Assembly: GCA_022800755.1 (NCBI GenBank)
Contig: JAAWQX010000019.1
Span: 1 to 38,759, forward strand
DNA from: Oscillospiraceae bacterium
GTDB taxonomy: Bacteria; Bacillota; Clostridia; Oscillospirales; Oscillospiraceae
Direction: 5' to 3'
Length of the DNA: 38,759 bases
Part shown: one piece after another, positions 1 to 8,040 of the stretch
How the letters are laid out: each line of letters begins with the position of its first letter
Numbering within the stretch: the stretch's first letter is position 1
Notes under the pieces: generated by a model
The model's input: only the letters and a program-made list of their open reading frames with translations
Databases searched by the model: none
What the model was told of the DNA's origin: nothing
Position numbers and translations under genes: made by a program

Positions 1-60
1 TTCCGCTGCTGAAAAGCAATTGCTTTTCAGCAGCGGAATTTGCGATTTAATGGCGCGCTT
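1..60 (+). repeat. Perfect 38-bp palindrome and likely start of a modular intergenic repeat (partial copy)
   Basis: Bases 1-38 form a perfect palindrome (arms 1-19 and 20-38). The following bases, about 36-60 (AATTTGCG, then GGCGCGC), resemble the bases after the first hairpin of the repeat at 34351-34511 (AATTGCG, then CGCGCGC). I read this as the first part of a third copy, cut by the window edge and by the end of the neighbouring gene. The palindrome is certain; membership in the family is an inference from a short match. Confidence 0.55.
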
Positions 61-70
61 TCTTTTGCGC

Positions 71-577
71 TCAGATGCTCTCAAACAAATCGTAGGAATA
101 ATCCTTGACCTTGTCACGGCCGTTGTTGTAGTCATCGAAGTACCGGGGGGTGAGCATAAATGTGTTGTCGCCCGCCACGATGCGCTTGACAATGACCCAC
201 TTGCCGTCCCGCTTCTCCCAAGTATCCATATCACGGCAGCGGGCTTCCACGGTGAAGCTGGCCTCTCCAGCCTTGTTTTTGTACTTGCAGCCGGCATACA
301 TATAGGTCTCGCTCACGGCCTTTTTTCCGTCGTCGCTGAGTTTGATGATGGTGTTGGTCATCATGTGGTGGGTAGAAACCATGGTGCGGTGCATATCCAG
401 CATCATGTCGATGAATCCGTAGCCCGTTCCCTTGTAGGTGGGGCCGTAGTCCACTTCCGCATCGGGCGCGAACACGCTGTATCCCAACTCATTGTCGATA
501 CGGTCCAGGGCACGGCAATACTGGTAAATCTGTTCACGGATGGCTTCCTTTTCCACTAAAATTTCCAGATCTGTCAT
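71..577 (-). CDS. SnoaL-like (NTF2-fold) protein
   Basis: 168-residue protein of the SnoaL-like / NTF2-like superfamily, a cone-shaped fold used by small dehydratases, isomerases and binding proteins. The N-terminal helix (EAIREQIYQYCRALDRID) followed by an acidic turn (PDAEVDYG) and a C-terminal strand with WEKRDGKWVI is the usual pattern of the SnoaL_4 group. There is no signal peptide or membrane segment, so it should be cytoplasmic. The ATG at 577 is chosen because an AGGAGG site lies at 584-589; an upstream in-frame codon at 607 lacks one. It appears to be a single-gene unit with its own promoter. The substrate cannot be told from sequence. Confidence 0.82.
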   Translation of the reverse strand: MTDLEILVEKEAIREQIYQYCRALDRIDNELGYSVFAPDAEVDYGPTYKGTGYGFIDMMLDMHRTMVSTHHMMTNTIIKLSDDGKKAVSETYMYAGCKYKNKAGEASFTVEARCRDMDTWEKRDGKWVIVKRIVAGDNTFMLTPRYFDDYNNGRDKVKDYSYDLFESI

Positions 578-621
578 AATACTTCCTCCTGTTTTCGTTA
601 TTTTCATAACACGATAGTTTT

Positions 622-650
622 ATTATAGCCCATAATTCATCCCGCAACAA
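622..650 (-). promoter_or_regulatory. Promoter of the SnoaL-like gene
   Basis: On the minus strand a TTGTTG -35 (645-650) and a perfect TATAAT -10 (622-627) are separated by 17 bases, about 45 bases upstream of the start codon. Confidence 0.65.
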
Positions 651-694
651 GGCACAATTTTGCTAAATATAACGGAAAATTTTATACAAAACAG

Positions 695-729
695 AAAAAC
701 CGCCCAGTCAGCACCGGGCGGTCTTTTTT
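695..729. terminator. Bidirectional terminator after the SulP gene
   Basis: A 7-bp stem ACCGCCC/GGGCGGT (699-705 with 716-722) has runs of T on the outgoing side in both directions. It begins immediately beyond the stop codon of the minus-strand SulP gene. Confidence 0.8.
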
Positions 730-2359
730 ATAATGTCTCTGCGAATTCCAGGGCTGCGTCGATGTTAGGCCGGAAGTATTCCGCGCCTACCTCAGCTACA
801 AAACCGGCTTTCTGAAACACACTCATGGGCTGCTCGTTGACGTGGGAAAATACCATTTGTATCTCATGGCGGCGGCATTCCTCCCACAGCTTATGGATAC
901 TGTTCATGGCAGTGGTATCCACGGCAGGCACGCCCCGCATCCGCAGCACCAGCACCCGCTTTTCCGGGTCGGCGTGCTCCATGCTGGGAATTTTGTCCGC
1001 CATGCCAAAAAACATGGGGCCGGTAATCTCGAACACCATCACATGATGGGGCACAGGCTTGAACCGTCCCTCGGGGTCACCCTCGATCTCCACGTATTTC
1101 CATTCGTGAATGTCCGCCACCTCGGACATACGCTTCATAAACAGCAGGCAGGCCAGCACCAGACCGATGACGATGGCTACCACCAGATCGAAAATCACCG
1201 TCAGCGCAAAAGTGATAACCAGCACAGCACAATCGCTTTTCGGTGCGTGGCGCAAAACGTCCGCGAAACTGCGCCAGCCGCACATATTGTACGCGACTAT
1301 GAACAAGATCGCCGCGATGCAGGGCATGGGGATGAGCGCAGCGTAGGGCATCAAAAGCACCAAAATGAGCAGCAGCACCACAGCGTGCACCATGCCCGCC
1401 ACGGGAGAACGTCCGCCGTTTTTGATGTTGGCGGCGGTGCGGGCGATGGCCCCGGTTGCAGGGATACCGCCGAACAGGGCCGACGCCGTGTTGCCCAGGC
1501 CCTGGGCTACCAGTTCCATGTTGGAATTGTGCCGGCCACCCACCATTTCATCAGCCACCACCGCGGAAAGCAGGGATTCCACCGCCGCCAGCACCGCAAT
1601 GGTGAACGCGTCGGGCAGGACCGTCTGCACCATGGCGAAGCTGAACTGAGGCATACGGAAGCTGGGTGGGGCGCTGGAAATGGTGTACAGGTCCCCGATG
1701 GTGTTCACCGGAATGTCCATCAGCTTCACCGCCGCCGCGGTGACAATGACCGCCACCAGGGACGGCGGGATCTTCGCCAGCTTTTTGGGCCAGAACACCA
1801 AGATCGCCAAGGCCACAAGCCCCACGCCCAGGGCGTAAGGGTTGAACGTCCCGATGCAGCGGCCGACTTCCTTCAGTTTTTCCATGGTCTCCACCGGGGC
1901 GTTTTGGAAAGTCAGCCCCAGAAAATCTTTGATCTGCCCGATGACGATGGTCACGGCGATGCCGGCGGTAAAGCCGGTGGTGATGGTATATGGGATGAAT
2001 TTGATCATGCTGCCCATGTGCAAAAGCCCCATCAAAATGAGCATGATCCCCGCCAGCACCGTAGCCACGGCGAGGCCGTCCATTCCATTTTTCGCCACGA
2101 TGCCCGCCACGATGGACGCGAACGCCGCCGTTGGTCCAGCGATCTGCACCTTGCTCCCGCCGAAAAACGAAATGACGAACCCGGCGACGATGGCGGTATA
2201 CAATCCCTGTTCCGGCCCCACGCCGGATGCCAGCGCCAGGGCAATAGACAGCGGCAGCGCGATAATCGCCACGATGACGCCTGCCACCACGTCTTTGCCA
2301 AGCTGCGCGGCAGAATAAGTTTTTAAGGATTTGAACAGCTCCGGCTGTAATTCTTTCAT
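728..2359 (-). CDS. SulP family inorganic anion transporter
   Basis: 543-residue inner-membrane transporter of the SulP/SLC26 family, which moves sulfate, bicarbonate or other anions. The N-terminal half carries the family signature region (VAGVIVAIIALPLSIALALA, about residues 25-44, then GLYTAIVAGFV and QIAGPTAAF) and roughly 11-12 hydrophobic segments up to about residue 410. The C-terminal part (about 430-543; FEITGPMFFGMADKI, then VLVLRMRGVPAVDTTAM) is a STAS domain, the usual cytoplasmic regulatory domain. Length is normal. The ATG at 2359 follows a GAGAGGAAG ribosome site. The substrate is not predictable; no sulfur-assimilation or carbonic-anhydrase gene is next to it. Confidence 0.93.
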   Translation of the reverse strand: MKELQPELFKSLKTYSAAQLGKDVVAGVIVAIIALPLSIALALASGVGPEQGLYTAIVAGFVISFFGGSKVQIAGPTAAFASIVAGIVAKNGMDGLAVATVLAGIMLILMGLLHMGSMIKFIPYTITTGFTAGIAVTIVIGQIKDFLGLTFQNAPVETMEKLKEVGRCIGTFNPYALGVGLVALAILVFWPKKLAKIPPSLVAVIVTAAAVKLMDIPVNTIGDLYTISSAPPSFRMPQFSFAMVQTVLPDAFTIAVLAAVESLLSAVVADEMVGGRHNSNMELVAQGLGNTASALFGGIPATGAIARTAANIKNGGRSPVAGMVHAVVLLLILVLLMPYAALIPMPCIAAILFIVAYNMCGWRSFADVLRHAPKSDCAVLVITFALTVIFDLVVAIVIGLVLACLLFMKRMSEVADIHEWKYVEIEGDPEGRFKPVPHHVMVFEITGPMFFGMADKIPSMEHADPEKRVLVLRMRGVPAVDTTAMNSIHKLWEECRRHEIQMVFSHVNEQPMSVFQKAGFVAEVGAEYFRPNIDAALEFAETL

Positions 2360-2391
2360 AAGGTACTTCCTCTCTTTTTTCTACGCTATCT

Positions 2392-2420
2392 ATGATACTG
2401 CTTGCCGATTCCCGGCGCAA
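2392..2420 (-). promoter_or_regulatory. Promoter of the SulP gene
   Basis: Minus strand: TTGCGC -35 (2415-2420), 17-base spacer, TATCAT -10 (2392-2397), about 30 bases before the start codon. Confidence 0.5.
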
Positions 2421-2503
2421 CGCCGCATTATCCCGGTTTTTGCGCAAAAATTCAGCGGTTTTTACAGCATTGTGACGGGAATGCACAACTTTCGGCGCAT
2501 TCC

Positions 2504-2532
2504 TTGCGTAACGGGCCGGCTTGTACTATAAT
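2504..2532 (+). promoter_or_regulatory. Promoter of the DUF1461 gene
   Basis: TTGCGT -35 (2504-2509) and TATAAT -10 (2527-2532) with a 17-base spacer. The ATG follows 25 bases later. Confidence 0.65.
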
Positions 2533-2557
2533 AGGGCAAATCCTTTGGGGGTGCGTT

Positions 2558-3214
2558 ATGACAAAGGGGCGCGTGTGGTTTTCTGTCCTGTTGATCGTGA
2601 TTTTGATGCTTTTGGTGCTCAGCGTGTCCATCGCGGCGCCGCTGTTGTGCCGGCCGTTTTATTACGCCCACATTGACGCGCTGGGACTGCCGGAATCCTC
2701 GGGCTTTACCGTGCAGGAGATCAAAGATGCCTTCGACGGCGTGATGGATTTCTGCCTGTGGGACAAGCCTTTCCAGACCGGGGTACTGCGCTGGTCGGAC
2801 GAGGGGATGCGGCATTTCGCCGACTGCGCGGTGCTGTTCCGGCTGGACCTGGCCGTGGCGGTTGGCTCGCTGGCGGCGCTGGCTGTGTGTTGGTTTCTGA
2901 CCAAAAAGGGACTGCATCCAGCACCCATTTGGGGCCGCAGTCCGAGCTTTTGGGCGGGGTGTATCCTGGCGGCGGGGTTCGTGGTCATCGCCGGGCTGGC
3001 AGCGCTGGACTTTGACCGGGCGTATATCATTTTCCACACCCTGTTTTTCCCCGGCAAGGATAACTGGCTGTTCAATCCCGCCCGGGACCAGACCATTCTC
3101 ATCCTGCCCCAGGTGTTTTTCCGCAACTGCGCCATTCTCATTGTGGGCATCCTGTTTTTCCTGTGCGGGGTGCTGATTTGGACCGGGCGCGGAAAAACGC
3201 CGCCGGAGACTTGA
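2558..3214 (+). CDS. TIGR01906 / DUF1461 integral membrane protein
   Basis: 218-residue membrane protein of the DUF1461 (TIGR01906) family, found in Firmicutes and of unknown function. A first hydrophobic helix (about 6-27) is followed by an extracytoplasmic stretch with the family pattern (YYAHIDALGL, then F.G..DFCLW). Three further helices follow at about 100-120, 130-150 and 185-207. The segment FHTLFFPGKDNWLFNP before the last helix is the family hallmark. The ATG at 2558 is chosen by the adjacent promoter and a GGGGGTG site; earlier in-frame codons lie upstream of that promoter. It stands alone. Its stop codon overlaps the -35 box of the downstream riboswitch promoter. Confidence 0.85.
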   Translation: MTKGRVWFSVLLIVILMLLVLSVSIAAPLLCRPFYYAHIDALGLPESSGFTVQEIKDAFDGVMDFCLWDKPFQTGVLRWSDEGMRHFADCAVLFRLDLAVAVGSLAALAVCWFLTKKGLHPAPIWGRSPSFWAGCILAAGFVVIAGLAALDFDRAYIIFHTLFFPGKDNWLFNPARDQTILILPQVFFRNCAILIVGILFFLCGVLIWTGRGKTPPET

Positions 3215-3238
3215 CAAATCTTTCCCGCGTGATACAAT
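3211..3238 (+). promoter_or_regulatory. Promoter of the TPP riboswitch - thiT unit
   Basis: TTGACA (3211-3216), 16-base spacer, TACAAT (3233-3238). The -35 overlaps the stop codon of the preceding gene. Confidence 0.75.
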
Positions 3239-3261
3239 GATACAGAACCGTAGACAATTGA

Positions 3262-3358
3262 ACACAGGGGTGCTGGGAGCGGTCCCGGCTGAGATGAAAG
3301 GTCCAACGCACCTTTCTGGCCCTATAACCTGATCCGGGTAATGCCGGCGTAGGAAGTG
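3262..3358 (+). promoter_or_regulatory. TPP riboswitch (THI element)
   Basis: The conserved TPP aptamer blocks are present in order: GGGGTGCTGGGA (about 3267-3278), GGCTGAGATG (3287-3296), then CCTATAACCTGATCCGGGTA (3321-3340) and ATGCCGGCGTAGGAAG (3341-3356). This is a full-length aptamer that binds thiamine pyrophosphate. It lies directly before a terminator hairpin and a thiamine-transporter gene, so TPP is expected to switch transcription off. Confidence 0.97.
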
Positions 3359-3374
3359 ACGGAATAAGACCCAC

Positions 3375-3410
3375 CTACCGCAGTACCGGATGTACTGCGG
3401 TAGCTTTTTT
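3375..3410 (+). terminator. Riboswitch-controlled terminator before thiT
   Basis: A perfect 12-bp stem CTACCGCAGTAC/GTACTGCGGTAG (3375-3386 with 3392-3403) is followed by CTTTTTT. It sits between the TPP aptamer and thiT and is the expression platform. Confidence 0.93.
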
Positions 3411-3426
3411 ATTTGGAGGGGTTTTT

Positions 3427-4004
3427 ATGAAAACCAATACCCGCCGGATGGTGGAAACCGCGCTGATGCTGGCCATCGGCACCGTGCTGAGCGTCCTGTC
3501 GTTCCAGGGCGTGTGGGCGCTGGGGGGAGCATCACATTTTGTTCCATGCTGCCCCTGGTGGTCCTGTCCTGGCGCTGGGGCTGGAAGTGGGGCTTGCTGT
3601 CCGCTTTCGTATTCAGTGTGCTGCAATTGATGCTGGGCTACGCCAACGTGCAGTACGCCACCAGTATCGGTATGGCGGTGCTCATCGTCTTGTTTGACTA
3701 CATTCTTGCCTTTTCCGCTATTGGGCTGTCCGGGCTGTTCCGGGGCAAATTCCAAAGCGAGCGCACCGGCATCGTGGTAAGCATCGTGGTCACATTTCTG
3801 CTGCGGCTGGCGTGCCATTTTGTGTCCGGCGTTTGGGTGTGGGAAGCGCTGTGGCCCAATGAACTGGGCTGGGCGGCGCCGATCTGGTCCATCGCCTACA
3901 ACGCCAGCTATATGCTCCCGGAAATTCTCATTACCGGCATCGCGGCCTTTGTCAGCTGGAGGCCGCTGGAGCGGTATTATCTGGGAAAGGACATCGCGGA
4001 ATAA
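3427..4004 (+). pseudogene. thiT: Thiamine ECF transporter S component ThiT, broken by a -1 frameshift
   Basis: The ATG at 3427 opens a frame reading MKTNTRRMVETALMLAIGTV and continuing to ..WALGG. The rest of ThiT (SITFCSMLPLVVLSWRWGWK onward) lies in the other frame, from about 3528 to the stop at 4004. The break is at a run of six G (3522-3527); seven G would restore one 192-residue frame, the usual ThiT length. The C-terminal frame keeps family features (CHFVSGVWVW, YNASYMLPE) and six hydrophobic helices. ThiT is the thiamine-binding membrane subunit of an energy-coupling-factor importer, and the TPP riboswitch upstream fits. It may be a true mutation, a homopolymer sequencing error, or rescued by slippage on the G run. 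Confidence 0.9.
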
Positions 4005-4007
4005 AAA

Positions 4008-4034
4008 AACCTCCCCAATGGGGAGGTTTTTTTA
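4008..4034 (+). terminator. Terminator after thiT
   Basis: Stem CCTCCCC/GGGGAGG (4010-4016 with 4020-4026), loop AAT, then seven T. Confidence 0.9.
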
Positions 4035-4040
4035 TTCCTG

Positions 4041-4069
4041 TTGAAAAATCCCGGAAAGAGGAATACAAT
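4041..4069 (+). promoter_or_regulatory. Promoter of the MATE gene
   Basis: TTGAAA (4041-4046), 17-base spacer, TACAAT (4064-4069), 28 bases before the start codon. Confidence 0.7.
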
Positions 4070-4097
4070 GTAATGAAGAACAAGAGGGGGCCGCGCT

Positions 4098-5453
4098 ATG
4101 ACACATGCAAACAGCGATTTTTCCCAGGGGAGCGTGCGCTCTAATATCCTGCGTCTGGCTCTGCCCATGACCCTGGCCCAGCTCATTAACCTGCTGTACA
4201 ACATTGTTGACCGCATTTTCGTGGGCCATATCCCCGGCGCGGATACCGCCCCCTTTACCGGCATGGGCGTGACCCTGCCCATCATCACCATCATCATTGC
4301 TTTCGCGAACCTGTTCGGCACCGGCGGCGCGCCGCTGTTCTCCATGGCCCGGGGCGCCGGGGACACCGACCGCGCCGGGCGGATTTTGGGAAACGTGTTT
4401 TCCATGCTCATGGCCAGCGGCGTGGTGCTGATGGCGGCCATTTACCTGCTGAAACGCCCCCTGCTGTACCTGTTTGGCGCCAGCGACGAAACCTTCGCCT
4501 ACGCCGACGCGTATTTGTCCATTTACCTGCTGGGCACCCTGTTCGTTATGGTCAGCCTGGGCCTGAACGGCTTCATCAATGCCCAGGGCTTTGCCGTGAC
4601 GGGGATGCTCACGGTGTCCATCGGCGCGGTGCTGAACCTCATCTTGGACCCGGTCTTTATTTTCCTGCTTCATCTGGGCGTGCGGGGCGCAGCCATTGCC
4701 ACGGTGATCTCCCAGTGCGTATCGGCGCTGTGGGTCCTGCGGTTTTTGACCGGGAAACAGGCGGTCGTCCCGCTGGTGAAAGAAAATCTCAAGGTGCAGT
4801 GGCGGCTGGTGGCGGACATCTGCAAGCTGGGGCTGGCGGGCTTTATCATGGCCATCACCAACAGCAGCGTGCAGATTGTATGCAACACCACCCTGCTCGC
4901 CTGGGGCGGTGATCTGTACGTCGCCATTATGATTGCCCTGAACTCCGTGCGGGAGATCCTGATGATGCCCATGCAGGGGCTCAGCAGCGGCGCGCAGCCG
5001 GTCATGAGCTTCAATTACGGAGCGAAACAATACGGCCGGGTCAAAACCGCCATCCGCTATACCACGATGGTGTGCGTCATTTATTCCCTCGCCGCCTGGG
5101 CGGTGCTGCTGGCCTTTCCCCGGTTTTTCATCCATCTGTTCAACAGCGACCCCGCTCTGCTGGAAAATGGCGTGCCCGCCATGCACATTTATTTTTTCGG
5201 CATTTTCCTTATGGCCCTGCAAATGGCGGGGCAGTCGGCATTCACCGCCCTGGGGCGCAGCAAGCACGCGATTTTTTTCTCCCTGCTGCGCAAGGCTATC
5301 ATCGTCATCCCCCTGACCCTGTGGCTGCCCACCGTGGGCGGGCTTGGGACAAACGGCGTGTTTCTGGCGGAACCCATCTCCAATCTCGTGGGCGGCGTGG
5401 CCTGCTTCACCACCATGGTCTTCACCGTGCGGAAAATGCTACGGGAAGAATAA
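4098..5453 (+). CDS. MATE family efflux transporter
   Basis: 451-residue multidrug and toxin extrusion (MATE) transporter of the NorM/DinF superfamily, exchanging drugs or metabolites for Na+ or H+ across the inner membrane. About 12 hydrophobic helices are visible in two homologous halves. The N-terminal signature (SNILRLALPMTLAQLINLLY, about 13-32, then YNIVDRIFVG) and the mid-protein segment GLSSGAQPVMSFNYGA are typical. The ATG at 4098 has an AGAGGGGG site. It has its own promoter and ends in a terminator shared with the converging pdp gene. The substrate is unknown; no regulator gene sits beside it. Confidence 0.95.
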   Translation: MTHANSDFSQGSVRSNILRLALPMTLAQLINLLYNIVDRIFVGHIPGADTAPFTGMGVTLPIITIIIAFANLFGTGGAPLFSMARGAGDTDRAGRILGNVFSMLMASGVVLMAAIYLLKRPLLYLFGASDETFAYADAYLSIYLLGTLFVMVSLGLNGFINAQGFAVTGMLTVSIGAVLNLILDPVFIFLLHLGVRGAAIATVISQCVSALWVLRFLTGKQAVVPLVKENLKVQWRLVADICKLGLAGFIMAITNSSVQIVCNTTLLAWGGDLYVAIMIALNSVREILMMPMQGLSSGAQPVMSFNYGAKQYGRVKTAIRYTTMVCVIYSLAAWAVLLAFPRFFIHLFNSDPALLENGVPAMHIYFFGIFLMALQMAGQSAFTALGRSKHAIFFSLLRKAIIVIPLTLWLPTVGGLGTNGVFLAEPISNLVGGVACFTTMVFTVRKMLREE

Positions 5454-5456
5454 AAA

Positions 5457-5486
5457 ATCCCAGAGGATATCCTCTGGGATTTTTTA
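5457..5486. terminator. Bidirectional terminator between MATE and pdp
   Basis: Perfect 24-base palindrome at 5457-5480 with T runs on the plus-strand exit and A runs (T on the minus strand) on the other side. It serves both converging genes. Confidence 0.92.
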
Positions 5487-6788
5487 TTCAACGATTTCCT
5501 TGATAAACACCGTTTTCTCCGGCGCATCCGGGCCGATGGTAAAGCAGCGGAGCAGTTCCTCCCGCGCCGCGCCGGCATGAGCCTCATCAGACGAGTAAAT
5601 GGTCGCCAGCACGTCGCCGGTTTGCACCGAATCGCCCACGCGCTTGCCCATCACCGCGCCCACGGACAGGTCCACCGTACTGTCTTTGGTGGCCCGGCCG
5701 CCGCCTAATTTCAGGCAGATCATACCGATGCCCAGGGCGTCTACCGCCTGCACATAGCCGCTTTCCGCCGCCCGCAGTTCCCGGCAGACCGGGGCCGCGG
5801 GGAGCAGCGACACATCCTCCACCGACCGGGGGTCGCCCCCCTGGGCCGCGACAAATTCTTTCAGCTTTTCCAACGCGGAACCGTCCTGGATCGTACCCAA
5901 TAGCCGCTCCCGGGCTTCATCCATAGTCTCCGCCATGCCCGCGGCCTTCAGCACACAGCCGCCCAGGGTCAGGCACAGTTCCAGCAAATCGCCGGCACTC
6001 TCGCCTTTCAATGTAGCGATAGCCTCTTTCACTTCCAGCGCGTTGCCCACAGCGTTGCCCAGGGGCTGGTCCATGTCCGTGACCACCGCGATGGTCTTTT
6101 TCCCGGCCAGCTTGCCGACTTCTACCATCTCCGCAGCCAACTCGTGGGCGTCCTCCGGGGTCTTCATAAAGCTGCCCTTGCCGCACTTCACGTCCAGCAC
6201 GATGATATCCGCACCCGCCGCCAGCTTCTTGCTCATGATGCTGCTGACGATGAGCGGAATACTGTTCACCGTCCCCGTCACGTCCCGCAGGGCGTACAGC
6301 TTCTTATCCGCCGGGTCCAGATCCGCCGTCTGCCCGGCGATGACCATGCCTACTTTTTCCACGTTTTCCATGAATTTCTCGTGGGGGATGCCCGTCTGAA
6401 AGCCCGGGAAGCTCTCCAGCTTATCCAGCGTGCCGCCGGTATGCCCCAGGCCGCGGCCGGACATCTTCGCCATCTTCACTCCCAGGCTCGCCAGCATGGG
6501 CACCAGCACCAGACTGGTGGTATCCCCCACCCCGCCGGTGGAGTGCTTGTCGGCCTTGACCCCGGAAATGCCGGAAAGGTCGAGGGTATCCCCGGAATCC
6601 CGCATGGCCATGGTGAGCTGCAGGGTCTCCTCCCGGTCCAGCCCTTTGAAAAATACCGCCATCAAGAACGCAGACACCTGATAATCCGGGATGTCCCCGG
6701 CGGTATAGCCGTCCACGATGAATTTGATCTCCTCGGCGGTGAGCTTGCCGCCGTCCCGCTTTTTGATAATGAGTTCGCTCATCAACAT
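5484..6788 (-). CDS. pdp: Pyrimidine-nucleoside phosphorylase
   Basis: 434-residue cytoplasmic enzyme that splits thymidine, uridine and deoxyuridine with phosphate into base and (deoxy)ribose-1-phosphate for salvage. The family signature SGRGLGHTGGTLDKLESF (about residue 110) is intact, as are the phosphate-binding KADKHSTGGVGD and the C-terminal region LKLGGGRATKDSTVD. It belongs to the thymidine/anthranilate phosphoribosyltransferase superfamily; length is normal. Possible starts are GTG 6794, ATG 6788 and ATG 6782; ATG 6788 sits 8 bases after a GGAAAGGGG site and is preferred. No deoC, cdd or nucleoside-transporter gene is next to it, unlike in many Firmicutes. The pdp versus deoA name is by family resemblance. 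Confidence 0.94.
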   Translation of the reverse strand: MLMSELIIKKRDGGKLTAEEIKFIVDGYTAGDIPDYQVSAFLMAVFFKGLDREETLQLTMAMRDSGDTLDLSGISGVKADKHSTGGVGDTTSLVLVPMLASLGVKMAKMSGRGLGHTGGTLDKLESFPGFQTGIPHEKFMENVEKVGMVIAGQTADLDPADKKLYALRDVTGTVNSIPLIVSSIMSKKLAAGADIIVLDVKCGKGSFMKTPEDAHELAAEMVEVGKLAGKKTIAVVTDMDQPLGNAVGNALEVKEAIATLKGESAGDLLELCLTLGGCVLKAAGMAETMDEARERLLGTIQDGSALEKLKEFVAAQGGDPRSVEDVSLLPAAPVCRELRAAESGYVQAVDALGIGMICLKLGGGRATKDSTVDLSVGAVMGKRVGDSVQTGDVLATIYSSDEAHAGAAREELLRCFTIGPDAPEKTVFIKEIVE

Positions 6789-6856
6789 ATCCACTACCCC
6801 TTTCCGAAGAAAAAAGATAGTACGATTTTACCACATTCTTTCAGGAAATTCCACTG

Positions 6857-7468
6857 TTATTTGGCAAAAATGATATATTCTTTCCCATCGATCCACCGCA
6901 CGGTGCTTTCCGCGCCCCGGGGCGTATGCACGTCCTCCGCAGGTAGCGCAATGAGGGTGCGTTTGCCGTCAAAGGTGGTGAGGGTGCCGTCAGGGCAGGA
7001 ATACCAGAGGATGTCATCCTCCGCAGTCTGTGGGATCACCGGGGGCTGGATGCAGGTCTCCGGGCAGTCCGGCTCCGTCACCTCCGGGGGCGCGGGCGGC
7101 TCCGGCTTGGGCTGGGGTGTGGGTTCCGGCTCCTTGGGCGGCTCCTCGGGCTGCGGGGGCAAAGGGCAGCAGGTCTCCGGGCAGGGCGTGCATACGTCCT
7201 CGCAGGGCGCCTGCATTCCAGCGTATTCGATGACCTCCGGGAAATTGCACATGGCAGACTTGCTCAATCGCCGGGTAAGGGTCGCGCCGCCGTTCCCGTC
7301 GGGGACCATCACCCCCAGATAGCCGCTTTTCCCGCCGCCGAACACGCACAGCCGGATCATCTCTCCGCTGCACTCCGACACCGCCCGGAACACGGTGTAC
7401 ATCCCCTCCTGACACACTTGCAGCTTACCAGTTTCTCGTCCGTAAATACGAATCGGATATGTTTCCAT
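6857..7468 (-). CDS. Uncharacterised protein with proline-rich linker
   Basis: 203-residue protein not recognised as a named family. Residues 1 to about 85 look like a compact beta-rich domain (YPIRIYGRETGKLQVCQEGM, VFGGGKSGYLGVMVPDG). Residues about 88-150 are a low-complexity linker rich in Pro, Glu and Cys (repeated PEP/PKP and CPETC motifs). The last 50 residues are another short beta-like segment. No signal peptide or membrane helix is visible. The ATG at 7468 follows GGAGG by six bases; an in-frame TTG is two codons upstream. The stop of the preceding secreted-protein gene is 81 bases upstream, with a terminator between, so it may be a separate unit. Confidence 0.65.
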   Translation of the reverse strand: METYPIRIYGRETGKLQVCQEGMYTVFRAVSECSGEMIRLCVFGGGKSGYLGVMVPDGNGGATLTRRLSKSAMCNFPEVIEYAGMQAPCEDVCTPCPETCCPLPPQPEEPPKEPEPTPQPKPEPPAPPEVTEPDCPETCIQPPVIPQTAEDDILWYSCPDGTLTTFDGKRTLIALPAEDVHTPRGAESTVRWIDGKEYIIFAK

Positions 7469-7494
7469 CTTCAACCTCCAAAAATCGACAAAAG

Positions 7495-7527
7495 AAAAAG
7501 ACTTCCTCTCATAGATATGAGAGGAAG
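7495..7527 (-). terminator. Terminator after the secreted-protein gene
   Basis: 11-bp stem CTTCCTCTCAT/ATGAGAGGAAG (7502-7512 with 7517-7527). On the minus strand it is followed by a T-rich run (7500-7492). Confidence 0.75.
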
Positions 7528-7548
7528 CCTAATAATATGTATGAAATT

Positions 7549-8025
7549 TCAGACGATGGTATACGTCCCCCGCACCAGCAGCGTCACGGAATTAGAGGCT
7601 TTCAGCCCGCTGCCGTTCACCGGCGCCATATACAGGTGGTTCGTAGTCATACCTTTGCCCGCATTGGTCACAGACCCAGCCGTCACGTCCAGCATCCCGG
7701 AATTTCCCACCGCGGACGCGGACCCGGAGCGAAACAGCACCTCGCACCCCGCATTGCAATTCATGGTCTTTCCCGATTCCAGAGATACGGTTTTAAATTC
7801 GCCGGTCAGTTCCGATTCAAACTGCTGCTCCAGCTGCGTCATGGCAGCCGTCACCGCATTGTCGAATTCCGATTCCATGGCGGGCTGCAAGGTCTTCGTC
7901 AGATAGCTCATGGTAATGAGCGGGTCGCTCTGGCTGCCGTAATTGGACGCGGCATACGCCCCAACCGCCGTAAACACCAGCGCCACAACCACAAAAACGG
8001 CCATAAACTGCAATTTTTTCTTCAT
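7549..8025 (-). CDS. Small exported protein of unknown function
   Basis: 158-residue protein with a clear Sec signal or single N-terminal anchor (MKKKLQFMAVFVVVALVFTA, possible cleavage after AYA near residue 25). A mid-section helix (about 50-75) is rich in Gln and Glu. The C-terminal half reads as beta strands (EVLFRSGSASAV, GMLDVTAGSV, NHLYMAPVNGSG, SVTLLVRGTYTI). Two cysteines (NCNAGC) could form a disulfide. I do not recognise a named family. The ATG at 8025 has GAGGTACAT before it; longer in-frame readings start inside the intergenic repeat and should be ignored. It follows mazF on the same strand, separated by that repeat. Confidence 0.7.
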   Translation of the reverse strand: MKKKLQFMAVFVVVALVFTAVGAYAASNYGSQSDPLITMSYLTKTLQPAMESEFDNAVTAAMTQLEQQFESELTGEFKTVSLESGKTMNCNAGCEVLFRSGSASAVGNSGMLDVTAGSVTNAGKGMTTNHLYMAPVNGSGLKASNSVTLLVRGTYTIV

Positions 8026-8040
8026 ATGTACCTCTTTCTC

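Noticed and set aside
842-2326. Long open frame on the plus strand opposite the SulP gene
   Set aside because: Its product is rich in His, Arg and Gln with no domain pattern, as expected for an antisense reading of a G+C-rich gene; SulP is strongly supported on the minus strand.
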